Assembly: GCF_002754375.1 (NCBI RefSeq)
Contig: NZ_PEFF01000001.1
Span: 682,001-746,000, forward strand
DNA: 64,000 bases
Direction: 5' to 3'
DNA from: Variovorax sp. 54
GTDB lineage: Bacteria > Pseudomonadota > Gammaproteobacteria > Burkholderiales > Burkholderiaceae_C
Positions 26,330 through 35,800 of this stretch are shown piece by piece. Under the pieces are notes generated by a model. It was not told the origin of the DNA. It searched no databases and worked only from the letters and a program-made list of their open reading frames with translations. Position 1 is the first letter of the stretch, and every line of letters starts with the position of its first letter. Made by a program: the position numbers and the translations under genes.

Positions 26330-27700
26330 TCAACACTTCGGCGACCCGGCCCGCGCGCAGATCGGCACGAAGATCCGCGCGCCCGCGCGCTGCACCAGCA
26401 ACGCCGCCGTGCCGTCGGCCCCATCGAATGCCTGGGCCAAGGCTTCGGCGCTGTCGATCGGCTGGCCGTTGAGCGCCAGGATCACGTCGCCCGGCTGCAC
26501 GCCCGCACGCGACGCCGCCACGTTCACGCGCTGCACCAGCAGCCCGCCCTCCACGCGCAGAAACTGCCGCTCGGCCGGTGCCAGCGGGCGCACCGCGAAG
26601 CCCAGGCGCGAAGGCATCGAAGCAGCCGCATCGCCCTGCAGGCGCGGCGTGTCGTAGCCCTCCACCTTCACCGCGATCACCTGCTCGGCGCGGTCGCGCC
26701 ACACCATGAGGCGCGCGCGCTGCCCCGGCACCTGCTCGGCGATGAAGCCGAGCGCGTCGGCCGCCTGCACCACCTCGCGGCCCTGCACCGACAGGATCAC
26801 GTCGCCGGTCTTCAGCCCGCCCCGCGCCGCCGCGCCGCGCGGCTCCACGTCGGTCACCAGCGCGCCGGCCGGGCGCGGCAGGCGGAAGGTGTCGGCCAGC
26901 GCCTGTCCCACCTCCTGAACGGCCACGCCGATGCGCCCGCGCGTGACGGTGCCGGTGGCCAGCAGCTGGTCCTTGATGCGCATGGCGGCGTCGATGGGGA
27001 TGGCGAACGACAGCCCCTGGTAGCCGCCGCTGCGGCTGTAGATGCGCGAGTTGATGCCGATCACCTCGCCGCGCAGGTTGAACAGCGGCCCGCCCGAGTT
27101 GCCGGGGTTGATCGGCACGTCGGTCTGCAAGAACTGCATCGACTCCGCCCCCGGCAACAGCCGCCCCTTGGCGCTGACGATGCCGGCCGTCACCGAGTTG
27201 CCGAAGCCGTAGGGCGAACCGATGGCCGCCACGCCGTCGCCGGGCTCCGTGTCCGCCGGGTCGCCGATGCGCACCGTCGGCAAGCCCGTCGCGTCGATCT
27301 TCAGCAGCGCCACGTCGGCCAGCGCATCGAGGCCGATCAGCCGCGCCTGGAACTCGCGCCGGTCGGGCAGCTTCACGCGGATCTGCGTGCCGTGCGCCAC
27401 CACGTGCGCGTTGGTCAAGATGAGTCCGTCGGCGCTCACGAGGAAGCCGCTGCCCAGGCTGCTTTCGTCGGCCTCGGCCGGCGCCACGCGCTGAAGCCAG
27501 CGGTCGCTGAAGCGACGCGCCGGCACCGAGGGCCGCTCCACGCCGATGTGGACCACGGCCGGCCCGTAGGCCTTGACCAGCGCCGCGAGCCCCGGCACGG
27601 GCCACGGCATGGCGGCGTGCAGCGGTACCGCAGCCGCAAGGCCCAGCAGCGCCACGCAGATCAGGCCGCGCCGGCGCGATCGCTCAGGTGCGCGCGACAA
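26330..27700 (-). CDS. HtrA/DegQ-type periplasmic serine protease
   Basis: A trypsin-fold protease with PDZ domains that degrades or processes envelope proteins. The catalytic triad is visible: His in LTNAHVV (about 99), Asp in ADVALLKID (about 130) and Ser in NPGNSGGPLFN (about 203). Two PDZ-like domains follow (about 260-345 with GALVTDVEPRGAAARGG, and about 380-445 with LLVQRVNVAASRAGVQPGDVI). The signal peptide is RSRRRGLICVALLGLAA and so on, ending PLHA. No ATG precedes it; TTG at 27700, inside the end of the upstream gene, gives a sensible n-region and implies translational coupling with that gene. Length is 456 residues, usual for DegQ-like enzymes. It lies between exoprotein cassettes 2 and 1, so a role in exoprotein maturation or FecR signalling is possible but not shown. 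Confidence 0.9.
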   Translation of the reverse strand: MSRAPERSRRRGLICVALLGLAAAVPLHAAMPWPVPGLAALVKAYGPAVVHIGVERPSVPARRFSDRWLQRVAPAEADESSLGSGFLVSADGLILTNAHVVAHGTQIRVKLPDRREFQARLIGLDALADVALLKIDATGLPTVRIGDPADTEPGDGVAAIGSPYGFGNSVTAGIVSAKGRLLPGAESMQFLQTDVPINPGNSGGPLFNLRGEVIGINSRIYSRSGGYQGLSFAIPIDAAMRIKDQLLATGTVTRGRIGVAVQEVGQALADTFRLPRPAGALVTDVEPRGAAARGGLKTGDVILSVQGREVVQAADALGFIAEQVPGQRARLMVWRDRAEQVIAVKVEGYDTPRLQGDAAASMPSRLGFAVRPLAPAERQFLRVEGGLLVQRVNVAASRAGVQPGDVILALNGQPIDSAEALAQAFDGADGTAALLVQRAGARIFVPICARAGSPKC

Positions 27701-28154
27701 AGCTGAGCGTGAGTTGCAGCACCATCGGCTGGCGCATGTCGCGCGGCGGCGGCTCGGCCAGCGGCTGCGCGGTGAGCAGCGCGCGCAGGTCGGTGTCGGC
27801 CTGCGCATCGCCCAGCGAATCGAAGGCCACGCGCTCGACCTTGCCGCTGCCCGCGACCCACACGCGCACCACCACCGGCGCGGGCGGCACGGGCTGGCCC
27901 TCTTTCAGCATGCGGTCCTGCATCCACGTGTGCAGCCGCACCACGGTGTCGCTGGCCGGGTCGCTGAGCGACGACTGCAGCTGGTTGCTTGCAAGGTTCG
28001 CGTAGCTGATCCAGTGCTGCGGCACCTGCGGCTGCGGCTGTGTTTGCGCCGATGCCGCGAGCGGCGCGACGGCGGCCGACAGCCCGAGGCCGAGCCAGCC
28101 GAGCGCCAGGCGCAGGCGGCGCCAGCCGCGGGTCGTGTCGGAAGAAGAGGTCAT
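27684..28154 (-). CDS. Small exported TonB-C-like protein
   Basis: A 156-residue protein with a signal peptide (GWRRLRLALGWLGLGLSA, cleavage near AASAQ). The mature part carries a region like the C-terminal domain of TonB-type proteins at about 85-150: PVVVRVWVAGSGKVERVAF, then TDLRALLTAQPLAEPPP, ending LQLTLSF. The same pattern (beta strand, Gly-turn, strand, helix, PPP, strand) is in the C-terminal half of the three STN proteins, so this looks like the same module without the STN domain. It lacks the N-terminal membrane anchor and Pro-rich spacer of true TonB. Its stop codon is inside the start region of the HtrA-type gene, which favours coupled expression. Confidence 0.7.
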   Translation of the reverse strand: MTSSSDTTRGWRRLRLALGWLGLGLSAAVAPLAASAQTQPQPQVPQHWISYANLASNQLQSSLSDPASDTVVRLHTWMQDRMLKEGQPVPPAPVVVRVWVAGSGKVERVAFDSLGDAQADTDLRALLTAQPLAEPPPRDMRQPMVLQLTLSFVART

Positions 28155-28186
28155 GGAGGTTCCAGTGAAAGGCTAAAGAAGAACGC

Positions 28187-28948
28187 TCAACCGCACAGCA
28201 CGCCGACCGACAGGGTCGAGGCCCGCGCGGCGGGCGACTGCTGGGGGCTGAGCTGCGGTTCGCGGCTGTGCGTGTACGCGATGCCGTGGGCGTCCAGGAA
28301 GTCGCGCAGGCGCGAGGCCGGCACCGCGCGCACCCGCGTCACGCCGCCCCCCACGCCCGCGGCCGAGGCCGCGCGACTGAGCACCATGCCCGACGCGTGC
28401 GGCGCGGCGGCGACACGCTCGACCACCACGCCAAGCAACAGGCCGTCGGCGCCCAGCACCGCGCTGCCGCTGGCGCCGGGCTGCACGCCCGACAGCAGCT
28501 GCAGGCCTTCTGCCCCGGACACGCCGGGCACGGTCAGGGCGTTGCTCAGCAACGCGGCGCGGTCGGGCATGCGCTGCAGCACCGCGTAGGCCTCGGCGAA
28601 CACAGCCACGCTGCCCGCGGCCGACGCGCGCTCGCCCGCCGCGAGCGTGGCATGCAGATAGGGCGTGAGGGTGGTGCGCAGCACCGCGATGTCGAGCTCG
28701 GCGCTCTCGGCGATCACCCGGGCCTGTGCCACCTGCGCGTCCTTGAGGGCGAACAGCGAACGGCAGTCCGCCACCGCATGGCGCGCGGTCAGCACGTCGC
28801 CGGCGGCGTTGAGGAACACGCCGCTGGCATTGGCCTCGGGCGGCGCGCCATGCGCCGCGCCGGCCAGGGCAGCGAATGCCATGGCCAGCAGGAACGACGC
28901 CCACAAGGGCATGCGGGGGCCGGCAGAAGACAACAACAGAGGGGGCAT
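28187..28948 (-). CDS. Exported trypsin-like serine protease
   Basis: A 253-residue product with an N-terminal export signal (MPLWASFLLAMAFAALAGAA, cleavage near AHGA). The trypsin fold is recognisable by all three catalytic residues in order: His in GDVLTARHAVADC, Asp in ELDIAVLR, and Ser in QPGASGSAVL, a GxSGS serine loop. There is no PDZ domain, so it is a simpler enzyme than the neighbouring HtrA-type protease. Two ATG starts, 28948 and 28912, both give signal peptides; the frame is open to 29032. A candidate ECF promoter lies at 28977-29020. It is first in a run of three exported proteins between cassettes 2 and 1. Substrate unknown. Confidence 0.82.
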   Translation of the reverse strand: MPPLLLSSAGPRMPLWASFLLAMAFAALAGAAHGAPPEANASGVFLNAAGDVLTARHAVADCRSLFALKDAQVAQARVIAESAELDIAVLRTTLTPYLHATLAAGERASAAGSVAVFAEAYAVLQRMPDRAALLSNALTVPGVSGAEGLQLLSGVQPGASGSAVLGADGLLLGVVVERVAAAPHASGMVLSRAASAAGVGGGVTRVRAVPASRLRDFLDAHGIAYTHSREPQLSPQQSPAARASTLSVGVLCG

Positions 28949-28976
28949 CGGACAGTCACGAAAGCTCTGAGACAAA

Positions 28977-29020
28977 GACGGAACTGCGCGCCCGGGAATG
29001 TCGTTTGTCACAAAAATTTC
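28977..29020 (-). promoter_or_regulatory. Candidate ECF promoter before the trypsin-like protease
   Basis: On the minus strand GAAATTTTTGTGACA, then CGACATT, is followed after 16 bases by CGTC (28980-28977). Spacing and the CGTC box match the elements before fecR 2 and exoprotein 2, but the upstream box reads GACATT instead of GCGGTT, so a different sigma factor of the cluster may use it. Confidence 0.35.
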
Positions 29021-29119
29021 ATGAAACAACACTCACCCCACACCCAACCCGCTGTGGTGCTCATGGCTTGGATTCGTGGTGAAAGACGTGAACCTGATGG
29101 CCATGAACCTCTTGACGCT

Positions 29120-29713
29120 TCACACCTGGGCCGACATGCACTGGAACCTGGGCGCAGCGCAACAGGCGAGCGCTCGGCGCAACGCCGCATCGATGCGGCG
29201 CAACGACAGTCCGCTGCGCACCGCCACTTCCTCGCGCGTCATTCCGTCGATGCGCAACGCGATCAGGATGGTGCGATGGCCCACCGGCAGTTGCTTCATG
29301 GCTTGCTCCACGGCCTGAAGGTCGGAGCGCGCTTCAGCGATCAGTTCCGGGCCCGGTGCGTGGTCAGCGAAGCTCTGGAGTTCGGCGTCGGCATCTCTTG
29401 TGTATCGCCACGATCGATCACTGCGCATGCGATCCAAAGCGATGTTGCAGGCCACCCGGTACACATAGGCTTCCGGACTCTGCACGGTCGTGCACGTCTG
29501 CTCCGCGCCCAGCCGCAGCCAGGCATCGTGCAGGCATTCGCTCGCCGTATCCGCGCAGCCCAAATGCCGCGTCAGTCGCCGGTGCAAACGCACATAGTTG
29601 GCAACGAGGAAGTCGCGCAGCGGCGGGCCGCACCGCATCTCCTGCTGTCGTTCGTTCGTCGCTTCATCGCAAGCGAAGGCGTGCGGGCGGTGCGGAATGC
29701 TCACGAGTGTCAT
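29120..29713 (-). CDS. ECF sigma factor, FecI-like, following exoprotein 2 (no FecR partner)
   Basis: A 197-residue ECF sigma factor with region 2 at about 35-105 (ASECLHDAWLRL, then AYVYRVACNIALDRMRSD) and region 4 at about 130-190 (AMKQLPVGHRTILIALRID, then EEVAVRSGLSLRRIDAALRRAL). It shares long identical stretches with the sigma factor after exoprotein 1 (HLGCAD, FADHAPGPELIAEARSDL) and the same position, here 87 bases after the exoprotein stop. The first 25 residues may be dispensable; a second ATG is at 29638. No anti-sigma gene adjoins. Downstream is the trypsin-like protease, with its own candidate ECF promoter. Confidence 0.92.
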   Translation of the reverse strand: MTLVSIPHRPHAFACDEATNERQQEMRCGPPLRDFLVANYVRLHRRLTRHLGCADTASECLHDAWLRLGAEQTCTTVQSPEAYVYRVACNIALDRMRSDRSWRYTRDADAELQSFADHAPGPELIAEARSDLQAVEQAMKQLPVGHRTILIALRIDGMTREEVAVRSGLSLRRIDAALRRALACCAAPRFQCMSAQV

Positions 29714-29800
29714 GGCGGGATAGAGGGCGAAGCGTTCCGCTGCCCATTCCCGTGGAGGGGGCGATGGGAGAGAAACATGGACTGAAAAGATGACCGAGGC

Positions 29801-32800
29801 TCAGCGGTTCTGCTGCAAACGCCGTCGCTCGTCGTCGCTCAGGCGTGCGACCTGGCCGGGGTCGAAACTTCCCCCCAGACCGACGAGCTGCACGGGGTGC
29901 GAAGGGTCGTACTTCGGCTTGACCTCCGACTGCAACGCCGGGCGTGACGATGTGGAGGCATCTGCACCATTGCCGCGTGCCGGTGCGGCTTCGTTGCCGA
30001 AGCCCAGCACGCGCACGGTGAACACCGATGGCAGGTTTTGCCGCGTCGCCTGGCGCTCCCGCTGCACCGCGTCCTGCGCCGCCGCAGCGGCCTGTGAGGC
30101 CGCCGCACTGGCATTTGTCAGCGCGCCGACGTTCACCGACGCGACCACCGGAAGCCCCGCCGACGCGCCCTTCACCTGCACGTTGGCCGCATTCACCACC
30201 TGCAGCGCCGCGAGATTCACGTTGCCGGACACGCGGATGCCCGCCTCGCCCGCATCGATGGTGCCCAGCGGCGCGATCAGGTCGACGTCGCCTGGCGGCA
30301 CCTCGGGAATCGGGTCGAGCGTCGCGATGCCCGCACCCGAGCTCGGAATGTTGGGCGCCAGCTTCACGTTGCCCAGCGCGTCGTACTCGCGCCGAGGTGG
30401 CGTGTAGACGAGCGTGGTCTTCGAGCCCCGGCCGGCGTTGATGTCGCCCTCGGCCGACCAGCCGAGGATCGCGCCGCCGAAGGTGGTCATGATGCGCGAC
30501 AGGCCCAGCAGGATGCTGCCCTTGCTGTAGATCTGGATGTCGCCTTCGCCCTGCGTGAGCAGGCCGGCCGGCGGGATGTCGTCGCGCGACGCCGGGGTGA
30601 CGCCCTCCACGCCCAACACCGTCTTGCCCCCTGGCGTGAGCAGCTGGATCGCGCCGCCTGTCACCGTGCGGATGCCCGCGTTGTTCCTCAGGCCCTGGAA
30701 CAGGGTGAGGTCGCCGCCGCGCGCCATCGCATGGCCCTGCGCGTCTTGGGTGGGAAAGAGCGCGTCGATGGCTTCACGCCCGCGCAGGTAGCTGCCGTAG
30801 CGCCTGCTGCTGGCGTCGTTGTACTCGCGGCCACCGGCCGTGAGTTCGGCATAAAAGACCTGGCGCACGAAGATGCGTTGCTGCTCGGGTGCCAGCGCCG
30901 AAAAATACACCAGCGCCTGATCGGCCGTGCCCTGGAAGCCGTAGCGATCGCCGAGCCAGCGCGCGAGTTCGGCCCCATAGGTCTTCACCACCTTGCCAGG
31001 CTGATCGGCCAGCGCGCCGGTCGCGTCGATGCGGCTGGCGGGGTTCAAGTACCGCTTGGCGAAGCCGGCAAAGTCACTGGTGCCCTCGCCCGGCGCCCCC
31101 TGGCCGAGACCAGACTGCACCACGATGTCCGCACCCTTTCGCGTGTCGGCCGCCGAGACCGGGCCAAGGCTGGTCATGCTGAACTGGTTGCCCAGGTAGA
31201 TGCTGCCGCTGGCACTCACCTCCAGCGTGCCCGGCCCGAGGAGCGAGAGGCCGACGCCCTCGCTCGAGAAGAAGATGTTGCCGCCGGCGGCAAGCATCGA
31301 CACATCGTTCGCGTTGCCGTGCGCGATCATCAGGCCGCTGCTGATGATGTCGCCGCCGGCCATCATGCGCAGCGGCTTGGAGGTCCGGTAGTAGATGCCA
31401 CGGGTGCCCTCATCAAGGCTGCCGAGCTCGACCGCCTCCCCGACCCGCACGCTTTGGATGTCGCCGCGCAAGGCATAGATGTGCGTCGCCGTGCCCTGAC
31501 CGGCCATGCTGTCGTCGGTCAGCGTGTTGGCGGCGAACATGAAGGGGGTGCCGCCCACCCCCCCGAACTGGCCGGTGTCCGGGATATACCCCATGGCGTA
31601 GATCACGGTCTGGTCCACCGGGTTGCTCGAGGTGAGCCCTCCGCGCCAGTAGTTCGAGCCCAGGATGTCGTCGGTGCTGAAGGAATCGGTCTTGGCGACG
31701 CGCCAGGCCGCGTTCAACGGCGTGGCCAGGGCGAGCGCCGAGGTGCCCAACAGGCCGATGGAGCCGCTTCCGATATTCAGATTGTTGGCAGATACACCCG
31801 AAACCCGATTTCCGGCCAGCAGTTCGAGCTGCCCCGTCGGCGATGGCATCAGGTAAGCGGCACCGTTGAGTGCAGCGAAATAGATGCTGCCGCTGGGTGC
31901 CACCGCACGCAGCTTGGACGGCCATACGTTGGTGCTCGTCTGGCCGACGCCGTCGCTGCCCATGGGCGAGAGGTTCCCCCCCGCGGCAAACAGTCCGATG
32001 GCGGTGTTGTCGCTCCACAGCGTGAACCAGCTCGCGGCATTGCCTTCCTGGCCGTCGGGCATGCGGGCGCGTGTCTCCACGCGCTCCCCGACACGCCCAG
32101 GATCGATGACCTGGCTGAGCACCAGACTGCCCAGCGCCTCCACCTGCACCTGGCCGTCGCCCGGCACGAAGCTCGCGCCGGCGCGGCCGGTGCCCGAGTA
32201 AGCGGTGTACGCGTCGGGTTCACGCGGATCGTTGAGGGCCACGCCATAGTTACCCAATCGGACGGAGCCCACGCTGGCAGCGCGCACTGTCGTGTCGCCG
32301 CGCAGGTTCGCGTACTGCCCGCCATAGAGGGTGCCGTTCGCACTCAGCGAGAGCGTTCCCCCGCCGGTCTGCACCACCGCACCATCGATCACGCGGCCGC
32401 TGCCACCCACAGCCACCACGATCCTCTGCTGCGAGTAGCCGTTGATGCCGTCGGCGCCGATGTCGCCACCGGCACGCACGGTGACGTTGCCGCCACCCAG
32501 CGCGCCCAGCCCCGAGTAGGCCGCCAGCCCGAGCTTCGAGTAGCCGTCGTATTTGCTCACACCGTCCAGCACGTAGCTGCCGAACTGGATGCCCCAGCCC
32601 GTGGCCTGCCCCAGCGCCGCGCCGCCTTGGCGCAGGAACCAGTTGCCCACAAACTCGGAATTGAGTTCCTCGCGGCCGCGGATGTCGCCGCCGGCTGCGA
32701 GGGTGAAGTCGCCGCCATCGGTCACGTACCACATGCGCTGCCGGCCGATGGTCGCAAGGTAGCCGTCGCGATCGCCCAGGCCGCTGCCCAGCGTGGTGCC

Positions 32801-35800
32801 ATCGGGTTGCAGCGCACGCGGTGTGTTCCAGATCGAATCCGCCCCCGTGCCGGACACCGGCGTGCCCGCGGTGTAGACGCCGAACGGGCTTTGCTGCACG
32901 TAGTTTCCCGCCGCGTAGAGCTCGAGATCGCCGGTGCCGGTGCGCACCACACTGACCCCCTCCGAGGGCGCGCCCAGACCCTTGCCCTCGAGGTTGATGT
33001 TGAACGGGTCGTTCAGCGTGATGCCGCCGGCCCTGGTCCCGTGCACCGCGCGCGAATCGGCGCTCGTCAGATCGGCCCCTCCCACGAGCCGCATCGACCA
33101 CGAGCGGCTGCCCGGCTCGAGCATGGCCGATATCGGCCAGATGGCGCGCCGGCCTGTCATCACCGAGGCGCTGCTGACATAGGTGCCGACCGGCAGCGTG
33201 TTGCCGGCGGCGATGACCATCGGCTGCGAGAGCGTGTAGCCGTTCAGCACGCCCAGATCCAACCCTGCGCGCCAGGTCATGGCCTTCGCCTGGAAGCTGT
33301 TCACGATGGCGTTCATCCCGGCCTTGAACGTGGTGCCGGCGGGTAAATACGCCGTACCCAACATGTCGACGATCGTCGACATGTGGGTGCCCGCAGGAAT
33401 CGACTTGCCGTTTGGCAACACGATGCTGGCTGTCGTGACGGCATCGGGCACGAAATCCCAGACCCAGACTTCGGTTTTCAACACCACGTCGACCGGCAGC
33501 CGCACCCGATCCGACAACAGGACCGGGGTTCCGTCAGGAAGCGAAAGATCGAAATCGAGCGCGCCTTCGCCCGGCAATTTCGTGCCGGTGCCGAGCGTGA
33601 CGCCGCCCTGCGGCACCTTGTAGTCGGTGTCCAGCGTGACCGTCGAGAGCAGCGCCGTGTAGATCGGGCTGTCGGGTGTGTTCGGCGGCGGCGCGAAGCC
33701 GTCGTTGATGCTGCCGTTGATGCGCAGTTCGCCGCCGGCGCGCAGCGTGAGCACGCCGGGCTCGCCCGCACCGCGCCGGCTCGCGCTGGCGTCGGGTCCG
33801 TAGCGGTAGCCGGACAGGTCGAGGTCGCCCTCGGTGTTGAGATCGCCGCTGCTGCGGATTTCCACGCCCGGGCGCAGGTGGAAGGCGTCGCCGTAGGCCT
33901 TGAGCCCGGCCAGGCGGTCCTGCAGGTCGGTATTGCGCCAGGCCGCGTCGATGAACGCGCGGCTGCGCCCGTCGATCTGGTCGAGGCCGGCCACACCGTC
34001 CGCGCTCACCGGGCGGCCGTCGGCATCGCCGTTGTCCTGCCTGAGCGTGCGCTTGGCATCGGTGGGGCTGTAGGTCCAGAAGGCATTGACCGCCACGCTC
34101 TGCGCGCCGCGGATCGTGAGCAGACCGCCCGCCTCCAGCCGCACATCGCCGCTGGTCTCGCCGGTGCGCGGGGCGTTGATGCTCAACTGGCCACGCGACA
34201 CCCCGTCGGCAGCACGCAGGTCGAGCGTTGCACCGCTCGCCAGCCGCACCGTGCCCTGGCTCGATGTCAGCGACACCCTGGCCCGGTTGGCGGCGTCGAT
34301 CGCGACGCCGCGGCTGTCGGCGACGAGCGTGTTGCCGTGCGCATCGAGCACAGCCGACGCGGCCAGCGCGAGTTCGTCGCGGGCCGACAGCGAAATGCTG
34401 CCGACGGTGGGGCCCGATGCGTCGAGCCTGCCGTCGATGTGCAGGCTGCCGCCGTCCAGCGCGATGCCGATCTCGTGCGCGCGCACGCCATCGCCCACGC
34501 GCAGGTTGCCGGTCTTGATCGTGAAGTCGCGCGCGCCGAAGAATCCAGCGGCATTGAGCTGGCGGTTGAGCTGCGCGAAGCCGTCGTCGCCGATCTGCGC
34601 CAGCGTCAGCGCGAAGCGGCCGTCCTGGAAGCCCGCGCCGCCCCCTGCGCCCTGCAACGCACCCGCCAGGTCCACCGCGCCGGCCGCAGCGCTCGCCGAC
34701 AGCGAGCCGGCGTTCTGGTGCGTGGCGGACACGTTGATGCGCGAACCAGCCGACTGGGCGATGTTGCCGCCGCTGCTTTCCAACCGGAGGTCACCGCCCC
34801 AGCTGTACTTGGTCACGTCGAAGAAAGAGACGGTGCGGCCTGCGAGGTCGATGTGCGCGTCGTTGCCCAGCGTGATGTCGCCATCGGCGCGCACGCCGAG
34901 CTTGCCGCTGGGCAGCGCCACCGCGGTGTCGAGTTGCACCGTGCGCGCATCGAGCGTGATCGCTGCGCCCAGGGTGTCGATGGCCGACGTGTCGGGCCGC
35001 ACGGCGCCGGCCGGGGCCGTGACCTGCATCCGCCCGCCCGCCACGTACTTCATGCGGGACCCCGCATCGCCCGTCAGCAGCGGCGTGCTGATGAACAGGT
35101 CGCCGCCCCGGCGCGTGCCGTCGGCCGCCTGGGTGCCGCCCACGGTGAGCGTGCCGAGGTTGTTGGCGGTCACGCGGCTGGCCGCACGCACCGTGACACC
35201 GGCAAAGCCCAGTGCCAATCGGTCGAGCGCCGCCTCGTTCTGCGGCCTGCTGAACGCGCCGTAGCCGAACTGGACCGTATCGGCATCGATCAGCAGTTGC
35301 CCGTGCCCGGTGCCGGGCCCGCCCGGTTGCACCGCCGCGGGCGCCGCACTGCCGTAGAAGTTGAGGCCATTGATCGGGTCAGAGCCGGCCAAAGCAGAGA
35401 TGCCGCTCCAGACGAAGTTGCCGGTCGCGATGCGCGCGCGGTCGTCCGCACCGCCCCAACCATAGAAGGCCGGCGTGTTGAAGACCATCTGTACCGGCGA
35501 ATTGCCCGTATCGAGCGTGACCGTGCCGAAGAAATTGAAGGCACTGCCGGCTGTGAGGCTCAGCCGTTCGAGCGCCGGCACGCCGGCACTCGGCAACGGT
35601 CTGAGCAGCCGGTCGAGCAAGGACTGGGTCAGGCGCCAGCCCTGCGGCTGCACGCCGCTGGCTTCGGCCGCGGCCAGGCTTTCGGTGGTGCCCACGCTGA
35701 TCTGGTCCTGCGACACCGTGAGGTAGCGCGCGCCCAGGTTCACGTTGCCGATTTCGAGTGCCCCGGGGGCGACGAAGGCAATCGTGCCCTCGGTGAGCAA

